Below, in pieces: positions 1-9,100 of a stretch of 64,000 nucleotides of DNA (positions are counted from its first letter, which is position 1; every line of letters starts with the position of its first letter). Made by a program: the position numbers and the translations under genes. The notes beneath the pieces were generated by a model, which did not search any database, had not been told where the DNA came from, and saw only the letters and a list, made by a program, of their open reading frames with translations. The stretch covers positions 62,001 through 126,000 of the forward strand of contig CANJRA010000004.1 of NCBI GenBank assembly GCA_947476625.1, read 5' to 3'. The stretch comes from Fidelibacterota bacterium (GTDB lineage: Bacteria > Pseudomonadota > Alphaproteobacteria > Rhodospirillales > Rhodospirillaceae).

Positions 1-1
1 G

Positions 2-517
2 CTGGCCTCGAAGGAATTCGTGATGGATAAGTTGACGCCGTTTATGCGCCACACAGGGCCCAGCCTTTCGCCATTCAATGCGTGGGTTCTATTGAAGGGT
101 TTGGAGACGCTGGAACTGCGCGTGAATCGTCATTGCGACAACGCGTTGACGATCGCACAAGTCATGGAAAAACAGAAGGGCATCACGCGTCTACTTTATC
201 CGTGGTTACCGAGTCATCCGCAGCATGCGCTCGCAAAGTCGCAGATGACGGCGGGCGGTTCAGTGATTTCCTTTGAATTAGCCGGCGGCAAGGAAGCCGC
301 TTTCCGTTTCTTGAATGCGCTGAAGATCGTCGATATTTCCAACAACCTCGGCGATGCCAAAAGCTTGGCGTGCCATCCGGCCACCACCACGCACCAGCGG
401 CTTTCGCCCGAGGACCGCGTGCACGTGGGTATTACCGATGGCTTTATACGCCTATCAATCGGTCTGGAAAATATCGACGATTTAATTGCAGATATTACGC
501 AGGCCCTTCACGCTTAG
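2..517 (+). CDS. metZ: O-acetyl/O-succinylhomoserine sulfhydrylase, C-terminal part (partial)
   Basis: The reading frame is open from the left edge and ends at a TAG at 515-517, so only the last ~171 codons are inside the window. The protein matches the C-terminal domain of Cys/Met-metabolism PLP enzymes: a GLETLELRV segment, GGSVISFEL, then SNNLGDAKSLACHPATTTH and a final RLSIGLENIDDLIADI stretch, which are hallmarks of homoserine sulfhydrylases and gamma-synthases. These enzymes condense an activated homoserine with sulfide or cysteine in methionine synthesis. The PLP lysine lies upstream of the window. MetZ is preferred over MetB or MetY from the overall wording of these blocks, but the substrate cannot be settled from the C-terminus. 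Confidence 0.85.
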   Translation: MASKEFVMDKLTPFMRHTGPSLSPFNAWVLLKGLETLELRVNRHCDNALTIAQVMEKQKGITRLLYPWLPSHPQHALAKSQMTAGGSVISFELAGGKEAAFRFLNALKIVDISNNLGDAKSLACHPATTTHQRLSPEDRVHVGITDGFIRLSIGLENIDDLIADITQALHA

Positions 518-603
518 GTGGCGATTTGACCGCGCGTCATACGCGCACTAAGTAATAGGCGCTGACCGACTGGATGCCGTAACCAAGGGACTGCGAGAAG
601 CAC

Positions 604-1785
604 ATGACTCCATCCGAAAAATCCGTAGCAAAGCCATTTCTGGATTTTTACACCACGCATAATATCATCCCGACTCATCAGGACATTTCTGACATTGAGA
701 GCCATGTCTTCCGCAGGAACTATCTGTACAGAACGCTGGGCTTACCCCCCTCCTTGCTCAAGAACAAACGGGCATTAGAATTTGGTCCGGGTACGGGCGA
801 CAATGCCATTGCAACCAGCATGTACGGTCTGGATACGTATGATTTTGTCGACGGCAACCCCTCTAGCGTCCGCGAACTTCGCAGAAAACTAGACCTCGGA
901 TTAATCAAAGCGAATACAACCAAGGTCGCGGAAACGAACGTCTATGATTACCGCGACCAGGTAAAGTACGACCTCGTTATTGCCGAGGGAATCATTCCTG
1001 GTCAGGACCGTCCCAAGGAGTTCCTTAATCACATAGCTTCCTTTTGCACATTAGGCGGCATCGCGGTTTTCACAACAACGTCCTACACATCGCTACTTGC
1101 CGAGATTTGTCGGAATGTTTTCCGACCTGCCATTGTCTCCGAGAAGAAATCGTTTGAACAACAGGTACAGATCGCATCCAATATCTTCAGAGATCATCTC
1201 TCGACGTTCAGCGTCTCAACGCGGTCGATTGAAGACTGGGTGACGGACAATATCCTCCACAATTGGCTGGTTTCTCATAGCCAAGTATTTTCCCTTGTGG
1301 ACGCTCTCGATACGTTCGGGGATCGATTTCAGTTTTACTCATCGTCCCCGCGCTTCTTGGTGGACTACAGGTGGTACAAATCCGTGCGGCGCGCGTCGCC
1401 GGATTTTAATGGTATCGTGCGAGAGCAATACCACAATTTTTCGGCGCTGCTCCTAGACTACCGAGTCAAACAGGAAACCATCCAACGCAGTCAAATTGAT
1501 AGGGAGTGGGCACTCAGGTTGGAAGAATTGTGCAAACAGGCCTTCGATATACATCTGATCATATGCCATGATCAAAATTTCAACAGCCTCATGAATTTTA
1601 TCGACACGCTGCACAGTATCTCGCACATACTGCCAGCCGAGATGGGCGAAACGAAGTCTGCCATTACCGATTACACGCATGGCATTCGTAAAATCGCCAG
1701 AGGCGAAATCGATCATCAATTTGGCGCGTTCCGGAGTTGGTGGGGCCGCGGACAACAATATGCAAGCTTTGTGCGTGAGGTGTGA
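604..1785 (+). CDS. SAM-dependent class I methyltransferase
   Basis: A 393-aa protein whose residues ~50-150 form a Rossmann methyltransferase core: motif I is ALEFGPGTGDNA, followed by an acidic loop (VDGNPSS) and a motif IV-like VIAEGII. The remaining ~230 residues are largely helical and match no family I can name, so the substrate is unknown. The ATG at 604 follows an 86-bp gap after the sulfhydrylase gene. Base composition is somewhat more AT-rich than the flanking housekeeping genes, which could indicate acquisition. It is not obviously in an operon with apaG, since 123 bp separate them. Confidence 0.7.
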   Translation: MTPSEKSVAKPFLDFYTTHNIIPTHQDISDIESHVFRRNYLYRTLGLPPSLLKNKRALEFGPGTGDNAIATSMYGLDTYDFVDGNPSSVRELRRKLDLGLIKANTTKVAETNVYDYRDQVKYDLVIAEGIIPGQDRPKEFLNHIASFCTLGGIAVFTTTSYTSLLAEICRNVFRPAIVSEKKSFEQQVQIASNIFRDHLSTFSVSTRSIEDWVTDNILHNWLVSHSQVFSLVDALDTFGDRFQFYSSSPRFLVDYRWYKSVRRASPDFNGIVREQYHNFSALLLDYRVKQETIQRSQIDREWALRLEELCKQAFDIHLIICHDQNFNSLMNFIDTLHSISHILPAEMGETKSAITDYTHGIRKIARGEIDHQFGAFRSWWGRGQQYASFVREV

Positions 1786-1908
1786 TCTCGGCGCGAGTTG
1801 CACTGAAGGCCTTTTCAAAGTTTAGGTCTCGCTTATACGCTAGACAGCGGCAATGCTTTTACGCAAAAATCGCCGCTTCCCCGAAACCGATTTGAGCGTA
1901 TTTGGTTT

Positions 1909-2295
1909 ATGTACGAGAAAGTTACCCGTAATATCAGTGTCTCGGTGCGCCCGTTCTTTCTTGAGGAACAGTCGGAACCCGATGAGGACCACTTTGTCTG
2001 GGCTTACCGCGTGAATATCGAGAATCGCGGCGGCGAAACCGTGCAGCTTCTGCATCGGTATTGGCGGATTACCGATAAGCTCGGCCGCCTGCAGGAGGTG
2101 AAGGGGCCCGGCGTCGTCGGCGAGCAGCCGGTCCTAAAACCGGGCGAGTCTTATGAGTATACGAGTGGCTGCCCGTTAGGCACGCCCTCGGGCATTATGG
2201 CCGGGAGCTACCAAATGACCACGACCGGCGGCGAGCACTTCGACATCGAAACTCCGATCTTTTCCCTCGATAGCCCGCACGATAGGGCGAACTAA
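1909..2295 (+). CDS. apaG: ApaG family protein
   Basis: A 128-aa single-domain ApaG protein of the usual length (about 125 aa). Visible family blocks are [23 protein letters not shown], the [21 protein letters not shown] segment and [11 protein letters not shown] near the end. ApaG has a fibronectin-III-like fold; its role is debated (linked to Co/Mg efflux and diadenosine tetraphosphate metabolism in enterics), so the biochemical function here is left open. folE starts 27 bp downstream on the same strand, so the two may be co-transcribed. Confidence 0.95.
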   Translation: MYEKVTRNISVSVRPFFLEEQSEPDEDHFVWAYRVNIENRGGETVQLLHRYWRITDKLGRLQEVKGPGVVGEQPVLKPGESYEYTSGCPLGTPSGIMAGSYQMTTTGGEHFDIETPIFSLDSPHDRAN

Positions 2296-2322
2296 ACCGG
2301 TGGCCAGAATTAAGGACGCACT

Positions 2323-2931
2323 ATGACCTTCGTTCCTGAAAAACCCGCGACAGCCTTACCTGCCGACCGTCCTTCGCGTACCGAGGCCGAAAACGCCGTC
2401 CGCGTGCTGATCCGCTGGGCCGGCGACAATCCGGGCCGTGAAGGCCTGGAAGGCACACCCGACCGCGTTGTGCGCTCCTACGAGGAGTTCTATGCCGGGT
2501 ATCTGCAAGATCCTGTGGAAATTCTCCGCACTACCTTCGAAGAAACCGAGGGCTATGACGAGATGGTGTTACTGAAAGACATCAGTTTCGAAAGCCACTG
2601 CGAGCACCACATGGCGCCGGTGATCGGCAAGGCATTTGTCGCTTATCTGCCGGACAGGCGCGTGGTCGGCATCTCAAAGCTGGTGCGCGTGGTTGAGGCC
2701 TATGCCAAACGGCTTCAGATTCAGGAAAAAATGACGGCGCAAATCGCCAACGCCATCAACGACACATTGCATCCCAAAGGCGTAGCGGTGGTCATTGAAG
2801 GCGAACATCAGTGCATGACCACGCGCGGCGTTCACAAGCCCGGCGTTGCCATGGTGACATCGACCATGCTGGGCGCCTTCCGCGACGACGCATCAACCCG
2901 CCGCGAATTCCTCGCGATTATCGGTAAATAG
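2323..2931 (+). CDS. folE: GTP cyclohydrolase I
   Basis: A 202-aa type I GTP cyclohydrolase, full length, catalysing GTP to 7,8-dihydroneopterin triphosphate, the first step of folate synthesis. Key blocks are present: SHCEHHMAP with the zinc-binding Cys and catalytic His residues, [17 protein letters not shown], and the C-terminal ECQ-like [12 protein letters not shown] containing the second zinc Cys. The first ~20 residues are a non-conserved extension. It follows apaG closely and converges on the secreted-protein gene that ends at 2939. Confidence 0.97.
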   Translation: MTFVPEKPATALPADRPSRTEAENAVRVLIRWAGDNPGREGLEGTPDRVVRSYEEFYAGYLQDPVEILRTTFEETEGYDEMVLLKDISFESHCEHHMAPVIGKAFVAYLPDRRVVGISKLVRVVEAYAKRLQIQEKMTAQIANAINDTLHPKGVAVVIEGEHQCMTTRGVHKPGVAMVTSTMLGAFRDDASTRREFLAIIGK

Positions 2932-2938
2932 CCAGCTG

Positions 2939-3565
2939 TTACTTAACGTATTGCGCCATCGCTTGGCGCAATTGCGGCTGCAGTTCGGCATCCAGCGCAT
3001 CGAATGAGGCGACAATCAGCCCCGCCCATGTCTGCTGCTTGTCGGCTTCGGTCGCGCCTTCCGTCACGGTACGGCTGGTGCCGGCTTTGCCGCTGGCCGA
3101 GGTCAGCACGCGCCCGTTGGGATCAATAAGCGCCACTTCTACTTCTAATGTCGCGACGTACTCGGCCGACTGGTCTTTGGTGAACCAGCCCTTGATGCCC
3201 TTTTTCACAGGCAGCAGGTTCTCGACGATATCGCCTTTGCGGATGGTGATACGCAGTTTGTTAACGCTGTTGCCGGTGAGCGTATAGCGCGCCGCGGCCC
3301 ATTCACGCGCGGCATCTTCAAAGCGCACTTGCGAGCGATAATTAACGTGCGGATATTCGCGCGGCGGAATGTCGGTGACTTGCAAGTCAAGCGACGTCGC
3401 GTCGACATTCATGACGCCTTTGCTGGCAAACACCAAAGTGTTGGGCGCTACGGCGGCGGTGTCTTGCGCAAACGCAGCGGGCGCAAACGCAGCGGGTACG
3501 CTCACCGCCGTCAACAACAGCGCCGCAACGCAAACTGAACGTTGTGCAATATGGGACAGCTTCAT
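2939..3565 (-). CDS. Putative secreted/periplasmic protein of unknown function
   Basis: A 208-aa protein with a clear Sec-type signal: basic start, hydrophobic run (VAALLLTAVSVPAAFA) and an AFA-Q cleavage site near residue 33. The mature part is hydrophilic, with alternating beta-like stretches (VNKLRITIRKGDIV, YVATLEVEVALID). I do not recognise a named family. Its ATG overlaps the hslO stop as ATGA, so it is the last gene of the argD-argF-hslO transcript and translationally coupled to the Hsp33 gene. A periplasmic lipoprotein-like or envelope role is possible but unproven. Confidence 0.75.
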   Translation of the reverse strand: MKLSHIAQRSVCVAALLLTAVSVPAAFAPAAFAQDTAAVAPNTLVFASKGVMNVDATSLDLQVTDIPPREYPHVNYRSQVRFEDAAREWAAARYTLTGNSVNKLRITIRKGDIVENLLPVKKGIKGWFTKDQSAEYVATLEVEVALIDPNGRVLTSASGKAGTSRTVTEGATEADKQQTWAGLIVASFDALDAELQPQLRQAMAQYVK

Positions 3566-4545
3566 GGTGTTTCACCTTTCTCGGGTTCATTCTCAGCGAG
3601 CGCTCTCGTTCTTTGAACGATCGCATCAAGCTCATCCACGTCAAAGACATAATCGGCGCGGCAGAATTCGCAGCTCATATGGATTTTGCCGTTTTCAGCA
3701 TAGGAGCGCACTTCTTCCACTGGAAATGAGGCAAGAATGCGTTCGCTGCGTTCCTGCGAGCACCGGCATTTGGAACGGATCGGCCGACGTGCCGAGGGTA
3801 CAACGCCGATTGTAATGAAAAGTCGCGTCAGCAGCTTCTCGGGCGACAGCGTTAAATCGAGCAATTCCGTATTCTTAACGCTTCCCAACAGGATAACCGC
3901 CGTGCGCCAGGCGTCCTCCATGTCTTCATTGCTGGCCAGCCTGAGGCCGCCTTCCTCGGGCATCCGCTGCAGCAATAAGGCCGTCGCTGTCCAACCTTCG
4001 CCCGGCGCCTTAGGAGCCCCCACGGCGACTTTTAACGCCGACACCAATTGCTCGGATTGGCGAAAGTAGTGGTGAACCGCATCGGCGATGCTTTCGCCCG
4101 AAAGCTCGACGATGCCCTGATAGCGCTCGGTATCCGGTCCTTGATCGACCGTGAAGGACATATAGCCGCCAGGCCCAATAAGATGCGGCAGAAAATTGCC
4201 GCGGGCACGCGCTAACTCCGCGGCCACGGCATCGGCATCGCATTTGGTGCAGCCGCGCAAATCGCCGTCGCTGGTGACGTCGGTCACCAGCATATGGACC
4301 GGGCCCTTGCCTTGAATCTGGAGCGAAAAAACGCCGGTGTATTTCAAGCCGCCCGCTAGCGCGACCGCCGACGCCATGGCTTCGGCCAACAAGGCCGCAA
4401 CAGGCTCGGGGTCGTTATGACGGGCAATAATGTCGGTGGCCGCCGCGGTCAGGCGGACAATGCGTCCGCGAAAAGCACCGCCGTTGACGAGAAACGGCAG
4501 GCATACATCGGCGGCCGGATTGATACCAAAAGTATCAGGGACCAT
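3562..4545 (-). CDS. hslO: Redox-regulated chaperone Hsp33
   Basis: Hsp33 is a cytosolic holdase activated by oxidation. The C-terminal zinc centre is intact: a CRC (CxC) motif followed ~40 residues later by CEFC (CxxC). The N-terminal domain carries GPGGYMSFTVDQG and GEGWTATALLLQRMPEEGG, typical of the family. The longest frame begins with a GTG at 4557 (331 aa), but I prefer the ATG at 4545, which overlaps the argF stop as TAATG and gives 327 aa; this is the normal geometry of a coupled gene. Its location after argF is common in alphaproteobacteria. Confidence 0.95.
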   Translation of the reverse strand: MVPDTFGINPAADVCLPFLVNGGAFRGRIVRLTAAATDIIARHNDPEPVAALLAEAMASAVALAGGLKYTGVFSLQIQGKGPVHMLVTDVTSDGDLRGCTKCDADAVAAELARARGNFLPHLIGPGGYMSFTVDQGPDTERYQGIVELSGESIADAVHHYFRQSEQLVSALKVAVGAPKAPGEGWTATALLLQRMPEEGGLRLASNEDMEDAWRTAVILLGSVKNTELLDLTLSPEKLLTRLFITIGVVPSARRPIRSKCRCSQERSERILASFPVEEVRSYAENGKIHMSCEFCRADYVFDVDELDAIVQRTRALAENEPEKGETP

Positions 4546-5450
4546 TAGCTCAAGCACCAGAGCAACACGGCTTTTTGCGCGTGCAGGCGATTTTCGGCCT
4601 CGTCCCAGACCGCCGAATGCGGACCATCGATAATCTCATCCGTTACCTCCTCGCCGCGATGGGCAGGAAGACAATGCATGAACAAGGCATCTGGTTTCGC
4701 GAGCGCCATCAAATCGGCATTCACCTGAAAGGGCGCAAGCAGGTTGTGACGGCTGCCGGCTTCATCGCCCATGGACACCCAGGTATCGGTGATGATGCAA
4801 TCCGCACCCTTGGCCGCAGCGCGCGGGTCATTGCCGACGACAATCTTGGCGCCCTTGGATTGCGCCCAAGCGACCGCCTTTTGTGACGGCTCCAGGCCTT
4901 TCGGGCACGCCAGGCGCAATTCAAAGCCAAACTGCGCAGCGGCGTGGATGAAACTGGTCGCGACATTGTTGCCGTCGCCGGACCACGTCAGGACCGCGCC
5001 CTTGATCGGCCCCTTGCGCTCTTCATAGGCCATGATGTCGGCCATGATCTGGCACGGATGGGATTCGTCGGTCAGGCCATTGATGACCGGCACGGTGGCG
5101 TACTTCGCCAGCTCATGCAGTTTTTCCGGCGCCGAGGTGCGCAGCATGATGGCATCGACGTAACGCGACAACACGCGCGCGGTATCGGAAACGGTTTCAC
5201 CGCGACCCAGTTGCGAGTCTTGCGGCGACAGCGAGATGACATCGCCACCCAGTTCGCTCATGCCAACATGAAATGAAACGCGCGTCCGCGTCGAGGGCTT
5301 CTCGAACAGCATCGCCAGTGTGCGGCCGGCCAGCGGCTTTTCAGCAGCGCTGGTTTTACGCTTGGCCTTCAAAGACACGGCCGAGGTCAAGATAGACCGC
5401 AAGGTTTCAGCGGACAGCAGATCCAGATCGAGGAAATGTTTCGGGGGCAT
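4545..5450 (-). CDS. argF: Ornithine carbamoyltransferase
   Basis: A 301-aa anabolic ornithine carbamoyltransferase producing citrulline from ornithine and carbamoyl phosphate. All signature blocks are present: the carbamoyl-phosphate loop [10 protein letters not shown], the ESHPCQ motif, DTWVSMGDE, and the ornithine-binding [10 protein letters not shown] near the C-terminus. It lies 9 bp downstream of argD and overlaps hslO by one base. With argH at 24 kb this supplies a good part of the arginine pathway in the window. Confidence 0.97.
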   Translation of the reverse strand: MPPKHFLDLDLLSAETLRSILTSAVSLKAKRKTSAAEKPLAGRTLAMLFEKPSTRTRVSFHVGMSELGGDVISLSPQDSQLGRGETVSDTARVLSRYVDAIMLRTSAPEKLHELAKYATVPVINGLTDESHPCQIMADIMAYEERKGPIKGAVLTWSGDGNNVATSFIHAAAQFGFELRLACPKGLEPSQKAVAWAQSKGAKIVVGNDPRAAAKGADCIITDTWVSMGDEAGSRHNLLAPFQVNADLMALAKPDALFMHCLPAHRGEEVTDEIIDGPHSAVWDEAENRLHAQKAVLLWCLS

Positions 5451-5459
5451 GACGTTTGC

Positions 5460-6635
5460 CTAAGTAGCTAAGGAAGCCGCGGCGCGGTCGATGATCGCGG
5501 CAGCGGCATCCACCTCGGCGTCGGTGATGACAAGCGGCGGCAACAGCCGCACGACATTGTCGCCGGCGCCAACCGCAAGGAGGCCGTGGTCGATCAGCCG
5601 CGCAATAACATCAGTATTGGGCACTTTGCATTTAAGGCCGATCATCAAGCCTTTGCCGCGCACGGATTCGAAAACCGCGCCGTGTTTAGCGACAATCGCG
5701 GTCAGTTTCGCCCACAGCTTATCGGCTACGGCGTTAACGTGCGGCAGGAAGCCTGGCTCCAGCATCACATCGAGCACGGCATTCGCCGTAGCCATCGCTA
5801 ACGGATTGCCGCCGAAGGTCGAACCATGCGTACCGGCCACCATGAACTTCGCAGCGCGTTCGCTGGCAAGGCATGCCCCCACCGGGAAACCACCGCCCAA
5901 ACCTTTCGCCAATGCCATGATATCGGGCGTCACGCCGGACCATTCGTGGGCAAAGAGTTTGCCCGTGCGGCCCATGCCGGTTTGTACTTCGTCGAAAATC
6001 AACAACAGGCCGAACTCGTCGGCCATGGCGCGCAGACCTTTGAGATATTCCGGATCTGCCACCACAATGCCGCCCTCGCCCTGCACCGGCTCGACCACGA
6101 CAGCGGCGGTCTGCGGCGTCACGGTCTGGCGCGCTTCATTCAAATTGCCGAACGCAACTTGGTCGAAGCCATCAACCTGAGGCGCGAAACCGTCGAGGTG
6201 TTTTGCCTGGCCGCCGGCCGCGATCGTGGCCAGCGTGCGGCCGTGAAACGCGCCGCGCGCAGTGATGACGCGGTATTTATCCTTCGCGCCATCGGCTTGA
6301 TGATAACGCCGCGCGGTCTTCAGCGCGCACTCCATGGCCTCGGCCCCGGAATTGCAGAAGAACATGGTATCAGCGAAGGAGTTGGCCACCAGCCGCGCCG
6401 CCAGTTTCTCCTGACCCGCCACGCGGTAGAGATTGGAGGTGTGCCAGAGCTTTTCCGCCTGGAGCTTTAAGGCTTCGACCAGATGAGGATGCGCGTGGCC
6501 GAGCGCGTTCACGGCAATGCCCGCACCGAAGTCCAGGAAACTGCGTCCGTCATCGGTGTACAGCATGGCGCCTTGGCCGCGCTCGAACACGAGGTCGGTG
6601 CGCGCGTAGGTCGGCATCACGGCGGAAATACTCAT
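5460..6635 (-). CDS. argD: Acetylornithine aminotransferase
   Basis: A 391-aa class III PLP aminotransferase. Family features are [17 protein letters not shown], the [15 protein letters not shown] block, [15 protein letters not shown], and the PLP-lysine segment [15 protein letters not shown]. In the arginine pathway it converts N-acetylglutamate semialdehyde to N-acetylornithine, and family members often also serve as succinyl-diaminopimelate aminotransferase in lysine synthesis. It is first in the argD-argF-hslO operon, and an intrinsic terminator lies just upstream, separating it from the permease transcript. Confidence 0.96.
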   Translation of the reverse strand: MSISAVMPTYARTDLVFERGQGAMLYTDDGRSFLDFGAGIAVNALGHAHPHLVEALKLQAEKLWHTSNLYRVAGQEKLAARLVANSFADTMFFCNSGAEAMECALKTARRYHQADGAKDKYRVITARGAFHGRTLATIAAGGQAKHLDGFAPQVDGFDQVAFGNLNEARQTVTPQTAAVVVEPVQGEGGIVVADPEYLKGLRAMADEFGLLLIFDEVQTGMGRTGKLFAHEWSGVTPDIMALAKGLGGGFPVGACLASERAAKFMVAGTHGSTFGGNPLAMATANAVLDVMLEPGFLPHVNAVADKLWAKLTAIVAKHGAVFESVRGKGLMIGLKCKVPNTDVIARLIDHGLLAVGAGDNVVRLLPPLVITDAEVDAAAAIIDRAAASLAT

Positions 6636-6681
6636 ATCATCGCCCCCCTTGAAGATCGGCGATCACAAACATCAGGAAACG

Positions 6682-6713
6682 GAAAAAATGAGGGCGGCCC
6701 TTAAAGACCGCCC
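6682..6713 (-). terminator. Intrinsic terminator after the ABC-2 permease gene
   Basis: Read on the minus strand, a GC-rich hairpin (stem GGGCGG at 6713-6708 pairing with CCGCCC at 6697-6692) is followed by TCATTTTTT. It sits between the end of the permease gene (6809) and the start of argD (6635), both on the minus strand, so it would end the upstream transcript and isolate argD expression. Confidence 0.75.
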
Positions 6714-6808
6714 GAAGCTTCAGAATTCATACGCCAAACCTGGGTTTTGTCAACGCTTTCGGGCGCCAACCAGATTATGGAACCATGACAATTGGGGACG
6801 GATACGCC

Positions 6809-7672
6809 CTAAGACTTGAGCTTGTAGCCGCTTTTAATCAGCCCGTACGTCAGGGCGAACATCACCACATTCAGCCCGGTCAGCACGCCAACGCCGATCA
6901 TCGGACTGACGGTTTCATGGCCGAGGAAACCGTAGCGGAAGCCATCTATATTGTAGAAGAACGGATTGTAGTGGGCCAGGAATTGGGCCCAAGCGGGCAG
7001 CCGGTCGACGGTATAAAAAGTACCCGACAGAAAAGTAAGCGGCATTACGATGAAATTGTTCACGAGCGCCATGTGGTCGAACTTTTCGGCCCAGACGGCG
7101 GCGATCACCCCCATCATCGACATAAACAAGCACCCGGCGATGCCATGGAAGATGACCATCCCAAGGCTATGAAGATGGATGTGGGCAAATATATACATCA
7201 CCGCAGCGGAGACCAGGCCCACGGCCACTCCACGCGTCAGTCCGCCCAGCGTCCAACTGATAGTCAACTCAAGCGCACTGAGCGGCGGCATCAGCACATC
7301 GACGATATTGCCCTGCACCTTGGACACCAGGATCGAGGACGACGTATTGGCAAAGGCGTTTTGAATCATCGTCATGATGATAAGGCCAGGGACCAGGAAG
7401 TCCTCGAAAGGATAGCCCGCCACCTCGGTACTGCCGCGGCCAAAAGCGAACACCATCATCAGCAGAAACATCAGGCTGGTGATGACCGGCGACGCCACGG
7501 TTTGGAAGAATACTTTCCAGAAACGCCGCACCTCTTTGAGATACAGCTCCCACATGCCGCGCCAATTGACCGCACCCATGTGGCGCGGCGGCGGAAGGCC
7601 GCTATCGCGCGCGCTTACCGCGCGCGGCGGACTGGATGTTTGAGGGGAAGATGGAACGGCTTGGTCGTGCAT
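6809..7672 (-). CDS. ABC-2 type transporter permease
   Basis: A 287-aa inner-membrane protein with a ~45-aa proline-rich cytoplasmic N-terminus, then about six membrane segments in the ABC-2 (YadH/DrrB-like) arrangement: VVFFQTVASPVITSLMFLLMM at the first helix, a central ABC-2 signature region (MPPLSALELTISWTLGGLTRG), and LTFLSGTFYTVDRLPAW before the last helices. No ATPase gene is adjacent, so the partner must be encoded elsewhere. It begins 5 bp after the stop of the preceding minus-strand gene, which suggests co-transcription with the two unknown paralogues at 7678-9041. Cargo is not predictable. Confidence 0.9.
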   Translation of the reverse strand: MHDQAVPSSPQTSSPPRAVSARDSGLPPPRHMGAVNWRGMWELYLKEVRRFWKVFFQTVASPVITSLMFLLMMVFAFGRGSTEVAGYPFEDFLVPGLIIMTMIQNAFANTSSSILVSKVQGNIVDVLMPPLSALELTISWTLGGLTRGVAVGLVSAAVMYIFAHIHLHSLGMVIFHGIAGCLFMSMMGVIAAVWAEKFDHMALVNNFIVMPLTFLSGTFYTVDRLPAWAQFLAHYNPFFYNIDGFRYGFLGHETVSPMIGVGVLTGLNVVMFALTYGLIKSGYKLKS

Positions 7673-7677
7673 GGATG

Positions 7678-8364
7678 TCAGCCCTCCAGCACTTTAGCAG
7701 TCGAGACCTCGGTTATGATCTCGACAGGCGCGGAGAGATAGGCCACCGGAATTTGCGACTTGCGCAGGTGATGCAGCAGCATGACGTGCGGATTGAACAG
7801 GACTTTGTCGTTGTGGAAATAATCATCCATCCGATCATACAGTCCGGCCATGACGTCCATGTTCTCCGACGAGGAAAAGGCGAATATATCGTTTAACCCG
7901 CCGCTGAAATAAGGAACATCTGGAACAAACATGTAATCGTTCAACAGCGGCTGATATTTCGTCAGATCCATAGGCGTTAAACATGACGCATCCACACGCG
8001 CGCGGATCGCGCAGTCATAGCGCATTCCGTGCGTTTTTTCGTAATCGATCTTCAGCTGGTTAGCCATCTTCATGGAATAGTACATGCTTTGAATATTGAA
8101 GATGTTCGAACCCGCATGCATACGCTTAGCGTAATCCTTCTCTGGAAAATCGATTTGTTCCAGGATGGACCAACCGCGGACTGGAATATGCCGCCCGATA
8201 TGGCTTTCAGCCAAAGCGCGGGCTTCGTCTTCCGATTGCCCCTTCAGGCGCCACAAGAACACAAAGGCGTCGCAATCCAGCGACTGCAACATGTTCTTTA
8301 CCAAACCCTGAAAGGCAAAGCTGCCGAAGCGTGGTTGGCCAGAAATGCATACAGCTGTTTTCAT
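7678..8364 (-). CDS. Conserved protein of the 'SGQPR' type, possible glycosyltransferase fold
   Basis: A 228-aa cytosolic protein beginning MKTAVCISGQPRFG, with no signal peptide. It contains YDCAIRARVDASC near residue 140 and PYFSGGLNDIFAFSS near 175. Proteins starting with this SGQPR block and having a YDxxIRxRxD motif occur in surface-polysaccharide loci and resemble nucleotide-diphospho-sugar transferases in layout, but I cannot name a family with confidence. The gene 9 bp upstream encodes a diverged paralogue with the same two blocks. The acidic residue of the RxD motif is present here (RVD), whereas the paralogue reads RLE. Confidence 0.6.
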   Translation of the reverse strand: MKTAVCISGQPRFGSFAFQGLVKNMLQSLDCDAFVFLWRLKGQSEDEARALAESHIGRHIPVRGWSILEQIDFPEKDYAKRMHAGSNIFNIQSMYYSMKMANQLKIDYEKTHGMRYDCAIRARVDASCLTPMDLTKYQPLLNDYMFVPDVPYFSGGLNDIFAFSSSENMDVMAGLYDRMDDYFHNDKVLFNPHVMLLHHLRKSQIPVAYLSAPVEIITEVSTAKVLEG

Positions 8365-8372
8365 ATTCGCAC

Positions 8373-9041
8373 CTAACAGCCTGTGTAAGCGACGGGCACA
8401 CAGAGCGTTTTAAGGCGCGTGTGGTGAAAGTGGTTCACCAAGCCCTGCCCGACATCCATCGCTTTGAAACGAAGCAGGTATTGGCGGCGATGCAGGGAGT
8501 GAAGTGCGCTGTAGGTTCCCATATTGCGCGACGACATCAGTGCAATGCGGAAGTCGTATGTCGGCCACCACGGCATGACGTCGAGCTGTCCGATAACCAC
8601 ATGGTCGTCCAAAACCGTGGCGAACTTAGACAGCCGTGGCGCGTGCTGAAGGTGTATGTGGCATTCCAATCGCACGACAGCGTCATAATCAGTGCCGTCA
8701 AGGCGCTCCTGGTCGGCTTTGAGCTGACCCACCATCTGCAGCATATGCTCGAGGCGTTCCAACTGTTGCGTATAGTTCTTGGTTTCTACTGAACTATTCG
8801 CAACGAACTTATCCCAATTCGTCATCTGACGACGGGGCTCGAACGCCCAACGCTTCAAGGTCATGCGAGCGTTCATCTGGCCACGGATCCAAGTACGCAG
8901 CTGATTTTCGCTCGTCTCAGGTGGCGTCCAGAGCGCGGCAAAAATGTCGACCTGCTCTTCCGGCAAGATCATGGCGCCGGCCGCGGCAATAATATTGCTC
9001 GCGGGCCTGAAATCCCCCGAAACACACAAGGCTACGCGCAT
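8373..9041 (-). CDS. Paralogue of the 7678-8364 product, unknown function
   Basis: A 222-aa protein that opens MRVALCVSGDFRPAS and carries YDAVVRLECHIHLQHAP, aligning with ISGQPR and YDCAIRARVD of the next gene, so the two probably arose by duplication. Its start overlaps the stop of a short minus-strand open frame ending REAFKQMIEHSQCA, which looks like the surviving 3' end of a lost upstream gene. A glycan-related role is plausible given the TPR-glycosyltransferase at 9703-11439, but there is no catalytic motif that I can claim. Confidence 0.55.
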   Translation of the reverse strand: MRVALCVSGDFRPASNIIAAAGAMILPEEQVDIFAALWTPPETSENQLRTWIRGQMNARMTLKRWAFEPRRQMTNWDKFVANSSVETKNYTQQLERLEHMLQMVGQLKADQERLDGTDYDAVVRLECHIHLQHAPRLSKFATVLDDHVVIGQLDVMPWWPTYDFRIALMSSRNMGTYSALHSLHRRQYLLRFKAMDVGQGLVNHFHHTRLKTLCVPVAYTGC

Positions 9042-9100
9042 TGCGAATGCTCGATCATCTGCTTAAAGGCCTCCCGCTGCCTTGATGGTCCGCTGTATAG

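Noticed and set aside
6785-7741. A 318-codon plus-strand frame opposite the ABC-2 permease
   Set aside because: It is rich in His, Arg and Gln with no domain, and mirrors the permease, which has clear membrane helices and motifs.
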